The notes under the pieces were generated by a model, which was not told the origin of the DNA, did no database searches, and saw nothing but the letters and a program-made list of their open reading frames with translations. From Rhabdophis nuchalis (taxonomy: Eukaryota > Chordata > Lepidosauria > Squamata > Natricidae): a stretch of 64,000 bases of DNA. The stretch's first letter is position 1. Each line of letters begins with the position of its first letter. Shown here piece after piece: positions 1 to 12,502 of this stretch. The DNA lies in contig CM077651.1 in assembly GCA_039707465.1 (NCBI GenBank), positions 20,084,519 to 20,148,518 of the forward strand. Reading direction: 5' to 3'. The translations under genes and the position numbers were made by a program.

Positions 1-754
1 TTAATTAAAACAAAACCGTCAACCCCCAAGCTTAGAAATGAGCAATAAACCATAGCATTCATGGAGGGGACATTAGATGGATGCCAACAGCATCATAACA
101 TCACAACACAAGCTCATTTATTTTCTATGTGCACTGTGATATTTCATACATTCCCATTGTGATCTGATCCTGCGGAGGCCATTGCCTATAGGTGTTACTG
201 TTAAAGCAAAGAGCTTGCCAATTTCATTCTTCAAAGTCTCTTTTCCTGGCAGGATGTGTGGAAGGAGTAGTTTTCTGTCTCTTGATGTAAAGTATCAGAA
301 TGTGTGGCTTGAAATCTAAACATCTCAGAATCACACGAGGAAATGTTATCCTTGAAAAATTATCATGAGGATGTGAGCCTTATGGATAAGGGAATGTGAG
401 GCCTTTTTTTTTCAATGCAGCAAGATAGTGGTGGTGATAATGACAATTCTATTGCATGAGAGCTCAAGGCACTGTACAGCTGCTTATTCCCAACAACAAT
501 TAATTCAGACAGATTTTGGCTGAAAGCTAGCAATGGTCCAAGTCATCTTTGCAATCCAATGGAGACAAGTATTTGGATCTCTTCCAATAACCTAAATTTT
601 GGCAATACATTTCTTCCTTGCCTTTTGTTGGGTACATGTGATAACTGAATTTATTAAAGAAATATCAGGGAGGAGGATCATGAATGCTTGGATAGCCTAA
701 GTTTGGAAAACCAGTTTGCAAGAATTTCTTGAAAAAAATGAAGCGCCCCAAGAC
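1..754. other. Unannotated AT-rich DNA
   Basis: No repeat family, RNA gene or convincing coding sequence was recognised here. Open frames are short and have no family resemblance. Confidence 0.5.
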
Positions 755-756
755 TA

Positions 757-1410
757 TTGTATTTTTCAGAGTTTAAGATGCACCTTTCCCCCCCCAAAAA
801 GAGGGTGAAAATTTGGGTGCATCTTATACACTGAATGTAGCCCCACCCACCCCACCAGAGGCCAAAAATGCAAGGCATGGAGGCAGCGATTGTCTATGGC
901 AATCCCTGCAGCCTGGAACAGCTGATTGGGGGTTTTCTGTCAGTCTGATCCACCCGCCAATCAGCTGTACTGAATCAGACTGCAATAAGTGTTGAAGCTG
1001 ACCTGGCTGGTCAGAGTTTGCAGCAGCAATCACATTCAGAAAGCAAAGTAAACAATTCAGAAAGATTCAGAATAATAATAATAATATATAATACATTACC
1101 AAAAGCAGGTTTTCTAAGGTAGCAGTAAATACAAGCAAAACACAAGCAAGCAGTGTCACTTTCAGTTCTTGGCTAAGCCAGGCTCCGTCCTGTCTCCTTC
1201 TTGCTCACACATCAAATTTCAGAATCCAAATAGCCCTCATTGGCTGACTTAGTTGCTATGCCTATTCATTGGCTGACCTTGTGACCATATGTCAGCTGAA
1301 TATCATGGGTGCTGGTAGACAGAGGCAGAATTTGTTTTTTTCTTTTTTTCCTCCTGAAAAAATAAGATGTGTCTTATACTCTGGAGCATTTTATATTCTG
1401 AAAAATACGG
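757..1410. mobile_element. MITE with TA target site, older copy (GTATTTTTC..GAAAAATAC ends)
   Basis: The ends are inverted repeats: the left reads TGTATTTTTCAGAG and the right is its near-complement ending GAAAAATACGG. Both ends abut TA (755-756 and 1411-1412). Inside the left end is the 'aagatgcacc' block and inside the right end 'gtgtcttatactct', as in the better-preserved copy at 5827-6225. The interior has expanded with AT-rich and (TAA)n sequence. TA duplication fits Tc1/mariner-type mobilisation but no transposase is present, so the superfamily is an inference. Confidence 0.7.
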
Positions 1411-1412
1411 TA

Positions 1413-2054
1413 CTTTATACAAATATATCAGTCAATATTACCATGTGTTGCTTACAAAGTAGAGAAGAAAAAAAAAGCACCTTCCTGATACACTTTTTAC
1501 CATATTCTAAGATGATTCTCCTATTCAAATCCGCACTCCTCACTACAACCCTAATTCATTTAGTTTTGGAATAATATATTTTCAAGGTCAGGAATTTAAA
1601 TTTTCTCAATAATAATCAGTTCAGAAAGTAGTACTCATAGCATCCTGATTATACTTTGTGATCTATTTTTAGTTACATTTTCACAATGTACTTTTTAAAT
1701 GACTTTTTGGTTGCGATAATAAAATAATCTCATTTTACCATTGAGTATGCTCTCATGACATCAGTATAAAATGTTCATTTCTAATTATGTGGTTTGTAAA
1801 ATGTGTTGTGCCAGATGAGAATAACAAAAACAGATGTGTCCTGTCAGGATAAAAAGAAAATCTGAATAATATGTTCACCCAGGAGGAATTTGATTAGTAC
1901 AAAGATATAATCATTAATTATTTCCCTTTTTTATGAAATATGGAAACTGACTTTAAAAGTCACAACTTCACAATAAAAAAGTATTTAGTAATCAGTATTA
2001 TAATTTGAGTCAGAATGGACATTTGTAAACAGGATTGATATAGCTTCCTTCCTA
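1413..2054. other. Unannotated AT-rich DNA
   Basis: AT-rich sequence between the MITE and a CR1 fragment. Nothing recognisable was seen. Confidence 0.5.
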
Positions 2055-2640
2055 GAACATAGTTCTACTGTAGACTGCATAAACAGAGGGAAAATATGAA
2101 GATCACATGAAGTCTTAATACCACTTTATAATGCTACACTTGAAATCCAACATTCACTTTTGATCACCACAATGTAAAAAAGATGTTGAGACTTTAGTAA
2201 GAGTGCAGAGAAGAGTGACAAAGTTGATTAGAGGACTGGAGACTAAAACATATGAAGAACAGTTGCAGGAATTGGCTATGTCTAGTTTAATGAAAAGAAG
2301 GACTAGAGTTGACATAATAGCAGGGTTCTAATATCTCAGGGGCTGCCACAAAGAAGTGGGAGTCAAACTATTCCCCAACGCACCTGAGGGCAGAACAAGA
2401 AACAATGGATGGAAAATTATCAAGGACAGAAGCAACTTAGAACTAAGGAGAAATTTCCTGACAGTTAGAACAATTAATCAGTGGAACAACTTGCCTCCAG
2501 ATGTCATGAATGCCCCAACCCTGAAAGTTTGTAAGAAGAGATTGGACAACCATTTGTCTGAAGTGGTGTAGAGTTTCCGCAGGGGTTGGACTAGAAGACC
2601 TCCAAGGTCCTTTCCAGCTCTGTTATTCTATATCTCCTTT
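2055..2640 (+). mobile_element. CR1 LINE, 3' fragment
   Basis: This is the 3' end of a CR1 retrotransposon reverse-transcriptase ORF plus 3' UTR, 5'-truncated as is usual for CR1. It aligns by eye with the near-full copy at 49.5-52.6 kb from the 'actgcataaacagaggga' region through 'gactagaagacctccaagg'. The reading frame is broken early; the last stretch (2356-2571) is still open and encodes the SNLELRRNFLTVRTINQWNNLPP block. It ends in an ATTCTAT-type tail at about 2625-2635 rather than the TATTG tail of the young copies, so it is probably an older subfamily. Confidence 0.85.
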
Positions 2641-3055
2641 TGCTATTGTAAACTAGAAGTGGCTGAAGGAAAATCACCCCGTGTTTCCTCAAATGAAAAT
2701 TTAAGAATGTAATCTGGATATAAGAGTATATAAATACTATTAAGGTCAGTAGTATTTTTGTCTGTTTTAAGAAAAGGAGTGAACCAGTAGAACCATGTAT
2801 AGGAGTACTGTGCATTTCAGATAACAATGGTATAATGTTGGAATCCAATTCTGCATCACTGAATAAATGTCCAACCAGTGCTTAAGAAGACAATGGTTGA
2901 TATCCGTTTCAAGAAACTGTTTTTTAAATCCAATGGTACCAGGCAATTTTCATCTACTCTCTGATTTTTCCTACCTGGGAAATGTTGTTGAGAAAGTGAC
3001 TTCACTGTGGCTTTAGAAGTCTTTTGCAGAACATGAACCCATTCAAGTCTCTGGT
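2641..3055. other. Unannotated spacer
   Basis: No recognisable feature between two CR1 fragments. Confidence 0.45.
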
Positions 3056-3200
3056 CTTCTAATCATGCTATTCTTTGCAATTTTTCTAGAATCTCAATGT
3101 CTTTTTTGAGTCATAGTGACAAAACTGAATGCAGTATTCCAAGTGTGGTCTTACCAGTTCAGTATAAAGTGATACTAATGCTTCTGGATCATCTCAAAGG
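3056..3200 (-). mobile_element. CR1 LINE fragment
   Basis: The minus strand matches the CR1 segment encoding the 'LEYC..FWSP' and 'LERVQRRA' region; on the plus strand the diagnostic run is 'gcagtattccaagtgtgg' followed by 'cttacca'. Both edges are diverged and set by eye. Confidence 0.7.
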
Positions 3201-3457
3201 TTGAGAGTGGAAGTTATGATATTTTGCTTCTCCTCCTTTCTCTAGGGACAGTCCCAGTTGGTGTTGGTAGGTGTGTGTGTTTGGGTGGTGATGGTAGACA
3301 GTTCCAGCCATAACAATTCTTCTGTGCAAGGTTTTGGACAAATTTATGTTGTGTATATCGCTTGTGCCTGTTCCTATATTAGAAACACTAGCTATAGTCA
3401 CTTATACCTTGGACACTTCTTGTTCTTATTGCCCCAAGGTGTTTTACATGGTACTAC

Positions 3458-3742
3458 CAGAAGTGGTACTCAGCTAGTTCTGACAGGTTCTGGAGAATGG
3501 TAGCAGATATTTTGAGTAGTTTGGAGAACCGGCAAATAGGCTGTCTCTGCCCCACTGCCTCCCAGCCTTCCAGCTGATCTTCTTTTGCGCCCTAAACAGG
3601 AGAACAGAGCTGGAAAGCAGGATAATAGGGCGGGGAGGGAATAGGGATTTTGCAGTATCCTTACCAACAAAGCCACGGCATGCTCACAAAGCCATACCCA
3701 CAGAACTGGTAGTAAAAAAAAAAAAAATTAATCCCACCACTG
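3458..3742. mobile_element. hAT-type MITE, 'CAGTGGTGGGATTCA' family
   Basis: It starts CAGAAGTGGTACTCAGC and ends ATCCCACCACTG, the family's CA..TG inverted ends. Flanks GGTACTAC (3450-3457) and GGTTCTAC (3743-3750) form an 8-bp target-site duplication with one mismatch, the hAT hallmark. The interior carries the family's 'gagaaccggc' segment and an A-run near the right end. No transposase is encoded. Confidence 0.8.
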
Positions 3743-3750
3743 GGTTCTAC

Positions 3751-4755
3751 CCTTGAATGCTACTATAGCTGACCCAGAATTCATCTGTATAGATAATTAT
3801 GCATAGTTATGGGGATATTTCACCTCTACTCCGCAGTAAACATGTTTGGAATGAAATTAAATCTGATAAAATAGGTGCTCAGAATATTAATTGATATGTT
3901 AGGCTTTTACTAAATAAAAATGCTACTCATGCTGTCCCTCCTACTGACTTTTATTGTGGTTGCCATAATTGCTCTGAGTTTCTGTGTTCCTATTAGCCTT
4001 AATCTGTTCAATCAAACACAAAACGCAGCATTCACCTCAGAGGAGGAGACAAAAAGCAAACTGCACAGAGCTGTTGAATACATATAAATATTAGTCTCTA
4101 GTGTAAAGGGGCTGCCTTCCAGGAATCCTATAAAGGATAATAGTCTAACCAGAAAGTGCTGAATAGGTCAGCTGAAAAAAAGAAGGTTTACGATACACTT
4201 CACTTTTAAACATTTGGTTTTAACTTACAGGGGAAAAAAACCTCTTTAAGTGAAAGACTAGTTCATTTTAATCCATGACCTTTAACTTTTGGCTTTCTGT
4301 CACAAACAATGGATTCTTGAAGGCCTCATATAGTACTTCTACAATAATTCAGTATGACTGATGTTGTATAAAAGTATATTTTATTGTTCCATACCTTGGG
4401 ATGTGACCGTGACCTTTCTCAATTATTTTTATGATATGCAGCATTCTCAGTTTTCATAGCTTCGTGGATCTATGGAAAAACCTTAATAAAGATGGCTTTG
4501 TAGAATGTTCAAACACTTTTTCCCTGAATGGTTTGTGCAACAATAAGCAAGCAAATGATAAGCGAACATATATTTTTAATGTACTACCTTTACAATATTT
4601 GATTCACCAAGAATGAGGTTAAGAGTACATTATCCAGTAAAGCAGGAAACCTGAATAGCATATTAGAGTATGTCAAAAGAGTATTGACATTCTGCTGCCC
4701 AGAATTATGAAGGAGTTGACTGGCTTATAAGCTTAATAACAACAACAATAATATT
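3751..4755. other. Unannotated spacer
   Basis: AT-rich DNA with an (AAC)n/(AAT)n run near 4738-4752 just before the SINE. No other feature was recognised. Confidence 0.45.
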
Positions 4756-5000
4756 GTAAGAGCCATGGTGGCACAGTGGTTAGAATGCAGGCTAATTCTG
4801 AGGACTACTGATTGCCAGAAGTTTGGCAGTTCGATTCTCACCAGCTCAAGGTTGATTCAGCCTTCCATCCTTCCAAGGTCGGTAAAATGAGGACCCATAT
4901 TTTTTTTGGGGGGAAGGGATATGTTGACTCTCTGAACTGTTTAGAGTGTGCTGTGAAGCAGTATATAAGTCTAAGTGCTATTGCTATTCCTATCTGCAAG
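4756..5000 (+). mobile_element. tRNA-derived SINE (Squam/Sauria-type), full-length
   Basis: The tRNA-like head begins at 'catggtggcacagtgg' (A-box region) with a B-box-like 'agttcgattc' about 60 bases on. The body holds 'cagccttccatccttcc' and 'aaggtcggtaaaatgagg', typical of squamate tRNA-SINEs. The 3' end reads 'gcagtatataagtctaagtg' then 'ctattgctatt'. It resembles the copy at 46365-46590 throughout. The body contains a T/G run (about 4900-4915) where the other copy has 'gattgttgggggc'. Confidence 0.85.
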
Positions 5001-5824
5001 AAAGATTATTTACCTACAAGCAAGAATTGGTCTACAAAATAGACAAAATAATATAAATTGAAGAAGTGTTTTCCAACCTTAGAATTCAAACAGATAATCA
5101 CCTGCCACCTGATATTATACTTACACTGCTTCATGCATTGTTTCATTATCATATCACATTATGAGTTGAGTGCATGAATAAGCCACCAGAGATCAAAAAA
5201 GAATATTATAGTAGTCTTTTTCAAGAGGTTAAAGAAATCATATGGAATTTGTATGAAAAATAACTTATCAAATATAGACATAATAGCTATATCTTCACGT
5301 GAGAAAGAAGCTCTTCCTTATATAGACACCAAGAGATGCTTCCAGTTCCTCACTCTTTGGTAAGTCGAAATCCATTAGAGATGTATAATAAAATGGAATA
5401 AATAAATGAATAGGAAAATAAAGGGTCTTTTAAAAATGGTGCAGACATTGCTGGAAAACAAGTGGAATATATTACTTCTCTCAACAATCTCAGATAAAAG
5501 GCTGAAATCCCCAATAAACTGAGGAAAAGTCCAGTAAAATTAGTTGAGAAAAATAGGTTTAAAGACTCCCTACATATGGAGGGATGAGGCATTTATTTAG
5601 GATATTGTAATAGATGGCTTGTTTCTTCATATCTGTTCCTACAGTCAACTTTTCTTCTTTATTTTAATTGAAGTGAGGCTAGGAGGCAAAACAAAAGTCA
5701 CCTTCAATTCAATCTCAGTTTCTGGTGACGTATCAAATTGGCTGTAGAATTTCTTTGACATTGCTTTCTTCTGGGATATTTTTAATTTCCCACACTGATA
5801 TTCTCCTGACTTTTACCACCCAAG
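5001..5824. other. Unannotated spacer
   Basis: AT-rich. The 80-codon minus-strand frame at 5350-5592 matches no family I recognise and is treated as chance. Confidence 0.45.
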
Positions 5825-5826
5825 TA

Positions 5827-6225
5827 TCATATTTTTCGGAGTATAAGACGCACCTTTTTCCCTCAAAAAAGAGGCTGAAAATCTGGGTGCATCTTATACA
5901 CTGAATGCATCATGTTTTGCCTCCCGAAACTCTGCCCCCTTCAGCAAAATGGTTGTGCATAGCCTCTAGGAAGTTTTCAGAGTGCTCCTGTGGGCTGGAG
6001 AGGGCAGAAATGAGTGAAAAATGTCCTTTCCCCCCCCCAGCCCCCAGCAGCATAAGCCTCTAAGGGCTATTTATGCCCTTTAAAAAAAACACAGGCCTGT
6101 TTTCGCAAAAAAACGGGCTGTTTTGGGGAAGTTTGCAGAGTGCAAAAACTTTTTTTTTAAATTTTCCTCTTCAAAACCTTGCTGCATCTTATACTCTGGT
6201 GTGTCTTATACTCCGAAAAATATGG
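5827..6225. mobile_element. MITE with TA target site, well-preserved copy (CATATTTTTCGGAG ends)
   Basis: Terminal inverted repeats CATATTTTTCGGAGTATAAG and its complement ending CTCCGAAAAATATGG are nearly perfect, and both ends abut TA (5825-5826; 6226-6227). The 'ggtgcatcttatacactgaa' block near the left end and 'gcatcttatactctggtg' near the right give nested sub-terminal repeats. The interior is GC-richer and holds C- and A-runs. It is 399 bp and non-coding. It shares its ends with 757-1410. Confidence 0.8.
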
Positions 6226-6227
6226 TA

Positions 6228-8419
6228 CTTACCAGGCCTAATTAGGTTAAACAGCCTAATATGGTTTAATCTAATCCTGTAGTCAACATTAACCAATTAA
6301 TAAATGGAGAGCCAGAATCATTTAAGGTCATTTAAACAGTAGTATTCCTCAATCAACTTGTCCAGTTTACTAATGGACAAAGAAAATTGAACTTAAAAAA
6401 GAATGAAGATATATCATTAAACTTGATCTCAAATGTTGAGAATGATTTTTTTTAAAAAAAAATAAGCCAAATAGAAGAACATTTCAGGAACATCAAAAAT
6501 AATCTATCATAACATGAGTGATACTTCACATTGGTAATTGTATATTGTCCTGTGAAATTCACCTCAGGTGGAATGTTAAGCAAAATTGATGTTGTCACCT
6601 CAGTCAACGCGTCAATTTTTTTAAAAATTCTTGGGTAAAGTTAAATAAAGCAATAATAAATCCTTGCAAATATACACACATACAATCGATTATATTTGCT
6701 GGCAAGTTGCCATATTTCAGCAAGTACTTTCCTTTCCATCTCTGAAATGCCAAGACTCTGGTAAATACCCCCAAACAAATTGTATCTCCCATCACATTAA
6801 TAAAATTGATTGATTGTGCTTGTTTGATTGGATGAGATCATTGTGTCATTGTTTTGCCACCCACCATTTGTAACTGCCAAAAATAATTGTAAAAATGCAT
6901 CTAAAGAAAGGTTGTAAGAACCTCCTCCAGCCAGCTCACTCTTTTATCACAAGTTGCCCTAACATTAAACGTTTACCTTTTTGTTTTCTGGTTGCATGGA
7001 TTATAACATATAACATACCTTGATTGTCCTATGGAAATTAAAGCACAGGATACAGACTTTATTTATTTATTTAATATAAGGCGATATTACATTACCTGGG
7101 CGGCTACAATACTATAATACTAATACAGAGTAGTAGTTTGGCTACTAAGATTAAGGATAAACACATTCTCTTCAATAATATTTCAAAAATTACGTTACTT
7201 ATTTTTAGATTTTTTTCTCTATTTAGTCATCTGTTTTGATTTTACCATGAAGAAAATTTCCCTTATAAATGTCAAAATGTTAATATTTATTTCAATTATG
7301 AGGCACAGACACAAGTATTGTAATGCTACATTTTGTTAAAAATTTTGACTAATAGCAAAGAACATGAATCAGAGACGTAGGAAATAATACCAGATGTTGA
7401 ATGTAGCCGATATAGCTCCCTCATATCTAAAAATAAATAAAACACATGGGAAATTATGTGTGTCAGATGTTAGTGGTATACTGCATATTTCAATAATGAA
7501 TCATTACAGCATGTCATCCTATATTAAATTACCATAAGCAAGAACAAGATGGGATCAGTTTAATTTAGAAATGATTGGATGCCTCTTGCATAATTGTAGA
7601 ATATTACTCTACCATGTGAGATGCAATGTCAGTACGCATGACTTTTGCCCTGGAAGATTATGACTGCCTTAAATCAGATTTAGTTAATATCTCAACCTAC
7701 GATGCCAAGTGGAAAAGTATTCAGACAGTGGGCCGAATGCCTTTGAAGCCAGAGGCCAGTGTTTCCAATGTTATGGGAGGCTGAAAGAAATGGAGGCATG
7801 CTAGATGTGATATCTCTGATCCCAATCAACCAACAAAAATAGATCCCTGTCATGATGCTTACTCAGAGGAGAAATACAGAGATGTGCATGCCCATCGGCT
7901 GTGCTACACATTTTGAGAAAGATGAAAAAGTTGTGCCATAGCAGTGAACTTCCAGTGTATACAAGGTGCTGCATGCATTGAGACCAAGGAAGACCTAGCC
8001 CTGCTCCCAATTCAGATATTCAGTACAGAACCCGAAAAGGAACATAAATATTGAAAAGAAAAGAAAAATCCATAATACTGAATGAAATAGTTGCTTGCAT
8101 TTTATTCCTATGTAAAAATAACCTATATAATTCAGCCCACTTTGTTCTCATTAAAGGCAAATGACTTCCTGTTTAATCAGCACACCATATGGCAACTCTT
8201 CCTTTATTTTTCTGAAGATAATTTAAGATGACATGTAAATATATAGCTCTGAATTGAAATGTCAGGGTATTTTTTTTTCCCCTTCTCTTTCTCCCTCTGT
8301 CTCTTCCCCTCTCCGTCTCCCTTCCTCTGTCGGTATCTTTGAAACATTTTAGCTTCATTATCCTTTGGATTTCTCCTTCCTTGATTCTGGAATATAACAA
8401 CACAATATTTTTAAATATC
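6228..8419. other. Unannotated 2.2 kb, mostly unique
   Basis: No gene or well-supported element. At 7058-7115 a short TTTA run followed by 'ggcgatattacattacctgg' could be a decayed L2 tail (minus), too short to assert. A pyrimidine-rich patch lies at about 8275-8335. Confidence 0.4.
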
Positions 8420-8442
8420 GTGTGTGTGTGTGTGTGTGTGTA
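8420..8442. repeat. (GT)n microsatellite
   Basis: Perfect TG dinucleotide repeat of about 11 units. Confidence 0.95.
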
Positions 8443-8926
8443 ACATAATATATAATTTTATAATTCTTATTCACTATATTGAATGAATGTCTTTTGGGTT
8501 TTTTTATAAACACACTAGTACTGTATATAAAATTTATAAATAGTTAAATGTGTGTGTTATTTAAGAGTGAACAGGGGGGAAAAAGGGGGAAAGTGTTTTC
8601 ATATGTTATATTAGATTGGAATAATGATAAAAATAATTCTACCACAATTTAATAGTTCAGTTTAGTTGTTTGCTACTTTCCTCAAAATGCTACTCCTTAA
8701 ACATCATATTTTACAAGAAAAAGCACTAATTTTTTATATAATATATACTAGAAAGGAGAGGGAATAAACATCCAAGCTAATTAAAATTATAAAAAAAAAA
8801 CAGAAATTAGGAAGAAGAAAAAAGCAAAAGAATATTTTATTAAAACAAAAAGAAAAATAAGAAATGGAGAAAAATAGGGTAATCATATACAGGACTATGC
8901 TACATACTTAACATTACAAGATATCA
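8443..8926. other. Unannotated A-rich DNA
   Basis: A-rich sequence on the plus strand leading to the compound microsatellite. No element was identified. Confidence 0.45.
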
Positions 8927-9160
<234 letters not shown>

Positions 9161-10324
9161 GTCTAGTATGTGTATTTAATACAATTTTGTTATTAAGAAT
9201 GACTAAAAATTTTTGTAAGAGCAACACTCATGGAAATTTAAGTTTTGATTTCTTCATTAATCTGAGATATATACAGTAAATTAGAATTGTTCATTCTAAA
9301 ATTTGAAATGAATAACTTTCTCAAATATTACTCCATCTAGTAATCTCACATTTAAACAGAAAGTGTTTCTGTAAAGAATAATGAAATTCTTCTTCTTTAT
9401 CCAAGAGAGATACTAAAAACTAGATCTTAAAATTATCATTGTTCCAATATATGAAAGCAGAGCAAAAAAAGAAGGAAAAAAACCCCACCCAATAAGGGAA
9501 ACTTTTTCATATTATCTCTACTTTTAATGTGTCTTTTGATGAATAGGATAAAAGTGCAACTATTTCATTATTCTGAAGATGAATCTCCAATATTCATTTT
9601 GCTTTTCTGAGTTAGAATGACAGTGAAGACCTATTCTATACCCCACACACAAGGTCTTGAAGTGGCTGAAAGAGAAAGTAATAATGTAAACAAGATTTTT
9701 CAATGAAATATAAACATTGACCTCCATGAAGGCCCAAATAAGAGACTTAAAGTTTTGAGTTTTCATCAAGATGCTATGCAACTGCAACCAAAGTTAATAC
9801 TTTATAAAGCACAAATGTGGTATTTATAAGCAGATATTTTTCAACAGTTCTTTTTTGTGCAAGTTAAGTATAAGTCAGCCTTGTAATCTTCCTTTTAATG
9901 ATACTATAAAAGACTTCTGAATCAAATGCTTTAGCAACCATCCTAAATTACTGTGAAGGAGGAAAAAATCTTCCATATTTTAAACTGAAATGAAAGATAC
10001 TTTGTGCTTTTCACCATAATGTATTATTAAGAAAAGTTGCATCCTGTACAACATAATACCAGGAATACCATTGGTGGAAGTGCCCAATACATTTTTCAAA
10101 AGTACAAAAATTGCTACTTACTTTCATAAGGAACAACTCATGGAAGATTGGCAATGAATGCATTTTTGCCATATTGTTGCATAAAACATAGTCAAAAGGA
10201 TCTTAAGTATGTTGATCTTGGCTTTCTCTTGTTGCCTTTCTCTCTTCTGGTCATATAGAATGCAGGTACTATATGATCTGTAAAGTCTTCAGAGGCCTAT
10301 TTTTTCTGAAACTGGTCTGAAGTG
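9161..10324. other. Unannotated spacer
   Basis: AT-rich unique-looking DNA with no recognised feature. Confidence 0.45.
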
Positions 10325-10608
10325 ATCTTCCCCATCCGATAGCCTTATTGCATCTTGGACAAATGGCTGTCCAATCTTTTCTTGAAGGCAATCCAGTGCT
10401 CCCACAACTCCTGGAGACAAGCTATTCCATTGATTAATTGTTCTCACTGTCAGGAAATTTCTCCTTACTTCAAGGTCTTGCTATAAGCAGCTTCCATCCA
10501 CTTCAAGTGCTTTGGAGAATAATTTGACTCTTTATCTCTGTGATTGCCCCTCAAATACAGGAATACAGCTGTTATGTCACTCATAATCCTTCTCTTTGAT
10601 AGGCTAGA
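10325..10608 (-). mobile_element. CR1 LINE, 3' UTR and ORF end
   Basis: The minus strand matches the CR1 3' terminus. Plus-strand markers are 'acaaatggctgtccaatctt', 'ttaattgttctcactgtcag' and 'gaaatttctcctta'. It is diverged. Together with 10664-10935 it may be one deleted insertion, since both lie in the same orientation and in CR1 order. Confidence 0.8.
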
Positions 10609-10663
10609 CCAGAGCTCTTCAAAGAATTGTGGACTTCAACTCCCAGAATTTGTGTCTTGACTG
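10609..10663. mobile_element. Possible hAT MITE remnant ('CTTCAACTCCCAGAATT')
   Basis: The segment 'gtggacttcaactcccagaa' matches one arm of the short foldback hAT MITE better preserved at 40990-41110. Only one arm is present. Confidence 0.45.
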
Positions 10664-10935
10664 ACAAACCTTTTGCTTGATTATCTTTTCCAGAATTTTC
10701 CTAGGTATTGATGTCAAGTTGATTGGTCTGTAGTTTCCTGTATCCATCTTTTCCCCCCTCTTTCTTGAAAATTGGAATCATGTAAGTTATTTTCTAGTAT
10801 TTTGGCACTTTCCCCATGCTCCAGGAGCTCTGAAAGATTTTGTTCATTTGGCTCTTCAGAACCCTGGGATATAACCCATCTAATCCTTTCTATTTGAACT
10901 TGTCTAAGGTATCTTCTTTGTCTTCTTTTTATCTC
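10664..10935 (-). mobile_element. CR1 LINE, reverse-transcriptase fragment
   Basis: The minus strand aligns with the CR1 RT segment around 51,070-51,310 of the young copy: the stretches for 'PRVL', 'GNYRPI.L' and 'IPGKILEKII' are recognisable. Several frameshifts and stops make it a dead fragment. The 82-codon frame at 10714-10962 is a shifted reading of it. Confidence 0.75.
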
Positions 10936-11435
10936 TGCTTTAGTAAACTTTGGAAGACTCATCAGCCTTTGGGAGTTGTTGCAAGTCAGGAAATCTTTTT
11001 AAGTTGAGTGGATTTTGGGAGACAAGAACTATATTTAAACCAGTGATGGTGTGTCTTGATTGAAACAAATTGTCAACCAGGAGTTAAAGTTTAAATGAAG
11101 TCCTAAAGGTCAAATAGTGGGGGAGGAGATAGAATAAAAGAAGCAGAAGGGGGAAAAAGCTAGATATAGAGAAGGGGAAGTGAGATGAACTGAAAAGTAT
11201 CAAATGAACGAACAGGAGGTCAAGCAGAAAAACCAAAAAATGGGTTGAGAGGAAAATGGAAAGAGAAGCAAAGGAAGGTTGGAATAAGAAGAACACGAAG
11301 ATCCCTCTTCCTTCACAGTCAGAACAGAAAGACAACTTGTCAGCAATCCACATAAAAAAAGAAGATAGGGCCTGAAGCATAGAATTGAATGCTATGTGGG
11401 AGGGGGAGGAAGAGGAAGAGAAGAAATAAGTTGGA
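10936..11435. other. Unannotated purine-rich DNA
   Basis: Plus strand is purine-rich from about 11110 to 11430 with no clear period. No element was recognised; the 98-codon minus frame here is a composition artefact. Confidence 0.45.
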
Positions 11436-11628
11436 CAGTGGTGAAATTCAGCCGATTCTATCCAGTTTGGGCAAACTGGTAGTGTGGGCAGTGGGAGGAT
11501 CTGCCCACCCTCCTGACATTATCACATTCCATTTTTGATGCTTTGCATATGTGTGGAGGTTTCTGTGCATGCACGGAGGTGGTGCATGCGCTCATATTTG
11601 TGAATCAGTAGGTAAGTTGATTACACCT
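11436..11628. mobile_element. hAT-type MITE, 'CAGTGGTGAAATTCAGCC' family
   Basis: It starts CAGTGGTGAAATTCAGCC and carries 'ccagtttgggcaaactggt', 'gtgcatgcgctcatatttg' and 'ggtaagttgattacacc', shared with the element at 55864-56263. The right terminus is replaced by a C-run, so its end and target duplication cannot be placed. Confidence 0.7.
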
Positions 11629-11679
11629 CCCCCCCCCGCCCCGGTCAACCTCAAGAGAAATTAGAACCTCCCTGAAGGA

Positions 11680-11848
11680 CAGTGGTGGGTTTCCATTTGT
11701 TTTACTACCGGTTCGCGCCTGCGTACACACACACTCGTGTGACTCTTCTACGCATGGGCAGAAGCGTCCGGGTAGGTAGGCGGAACTTTCTGCTGCCACC
11801 ACTACCGGTTTTCCCAATGCGGGGAGAGCCAGCAGAAACTCACCTCTG
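11680..11848. mobile_element. hAT-type MITE with perfect 8-bp target-site duplication
   Basis: Ends are CAGTGGTGGGTTTCC and GAAACTCACCTCTG. Both flanks read CTGAAGGA (11672-11679 and 11849-11856), a perfect 8-bp duplication. The interior has 'ttactaccggttcgcgcc' and 'actaccggttttcccaa', the family's paired CCGGTT modules. It is 169 bp and non-coding. Confidence 0.88.
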
Positions 11849-11856
11849 CTGAAGGA

Positions 11857-12344
11857 TCCTGAACCTGGTGGAAGTGAACATTGACAAAGCATCAGCAGAG
11901 GAATATATGAAATTGGTTTGTCATTTACTTATTTTGAGATATTTTTTTAGGTTTACTGGGCTATCTTATAACCTTTGGATTTCCAGAAGCCTCTTATCTA
12001 AATATTTACCTGATCTGACCTGCCTTAGTTGTTTTTAGTATCATCCATAGTGCACTGGATGCTTTCAATTGATATGACTCTATACAAAAAATTAACTAAA
12101 AACCAAAGCATGGCTAATTGTGTGAGTCATAAAGATTGTCTGCTACATTTTTGTATAGGTTATTTTTTATCTCACAAACTTTGAAAAAGCAGGCACTGTT
12201 AGTCTGTTCTTTCAACTATTTTTTTTTCTAAATCTGATAATAAAAGTTAAAACAGTCCAATAGAAAGCTTTAGACAGCTTTGTTTCCCATTAGTGATTTG
12301 TCTTTTAATTGAAATTGCTGTATTTCAGTTATTTAAAAGATTGG
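11857..12344. other. Unannotated spacer
   Basis: No recognised feature. Confidence 0.45.
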
Positions 12345-12420
12345 TCTAAGAGAGAGAATGATTGGCCCAAAGTCACCCAGCTGGCTTTCATAGCTAAGGC
12401 AGGACTAGAACTCTCAATAG
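12345..12420 (+). mobile_element. Possible MIR/CORE-SINE-like fragment
   Basis: 'ggcccaaagtcacccagctg' followed by 'gctttcat' and 'ggcaggactagaactc' resembles the MIR family core. It is short and diverged. Confidence 0.45.
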
Positions 12421-12502
12421 ATAAAGGTTCTCCTCACACATATGTGCTAGTTGTTCCCAACTCTAGGGGGCAGTGCTCACCTCCGTTTCAAAGCCAAAGC
12501 GC
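12421..12502 (-). mobile_element. Sauria-type SINE, 3' end fragment
   Basis: The minus strand carries the SINE 3' part ('ggctttgaaacgga', 'agagttgggaacaactag') and the tail 'gaacctttat'. It is cut at exactly the edge of the adjoining hAT MITE. Confidence 0.7.
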
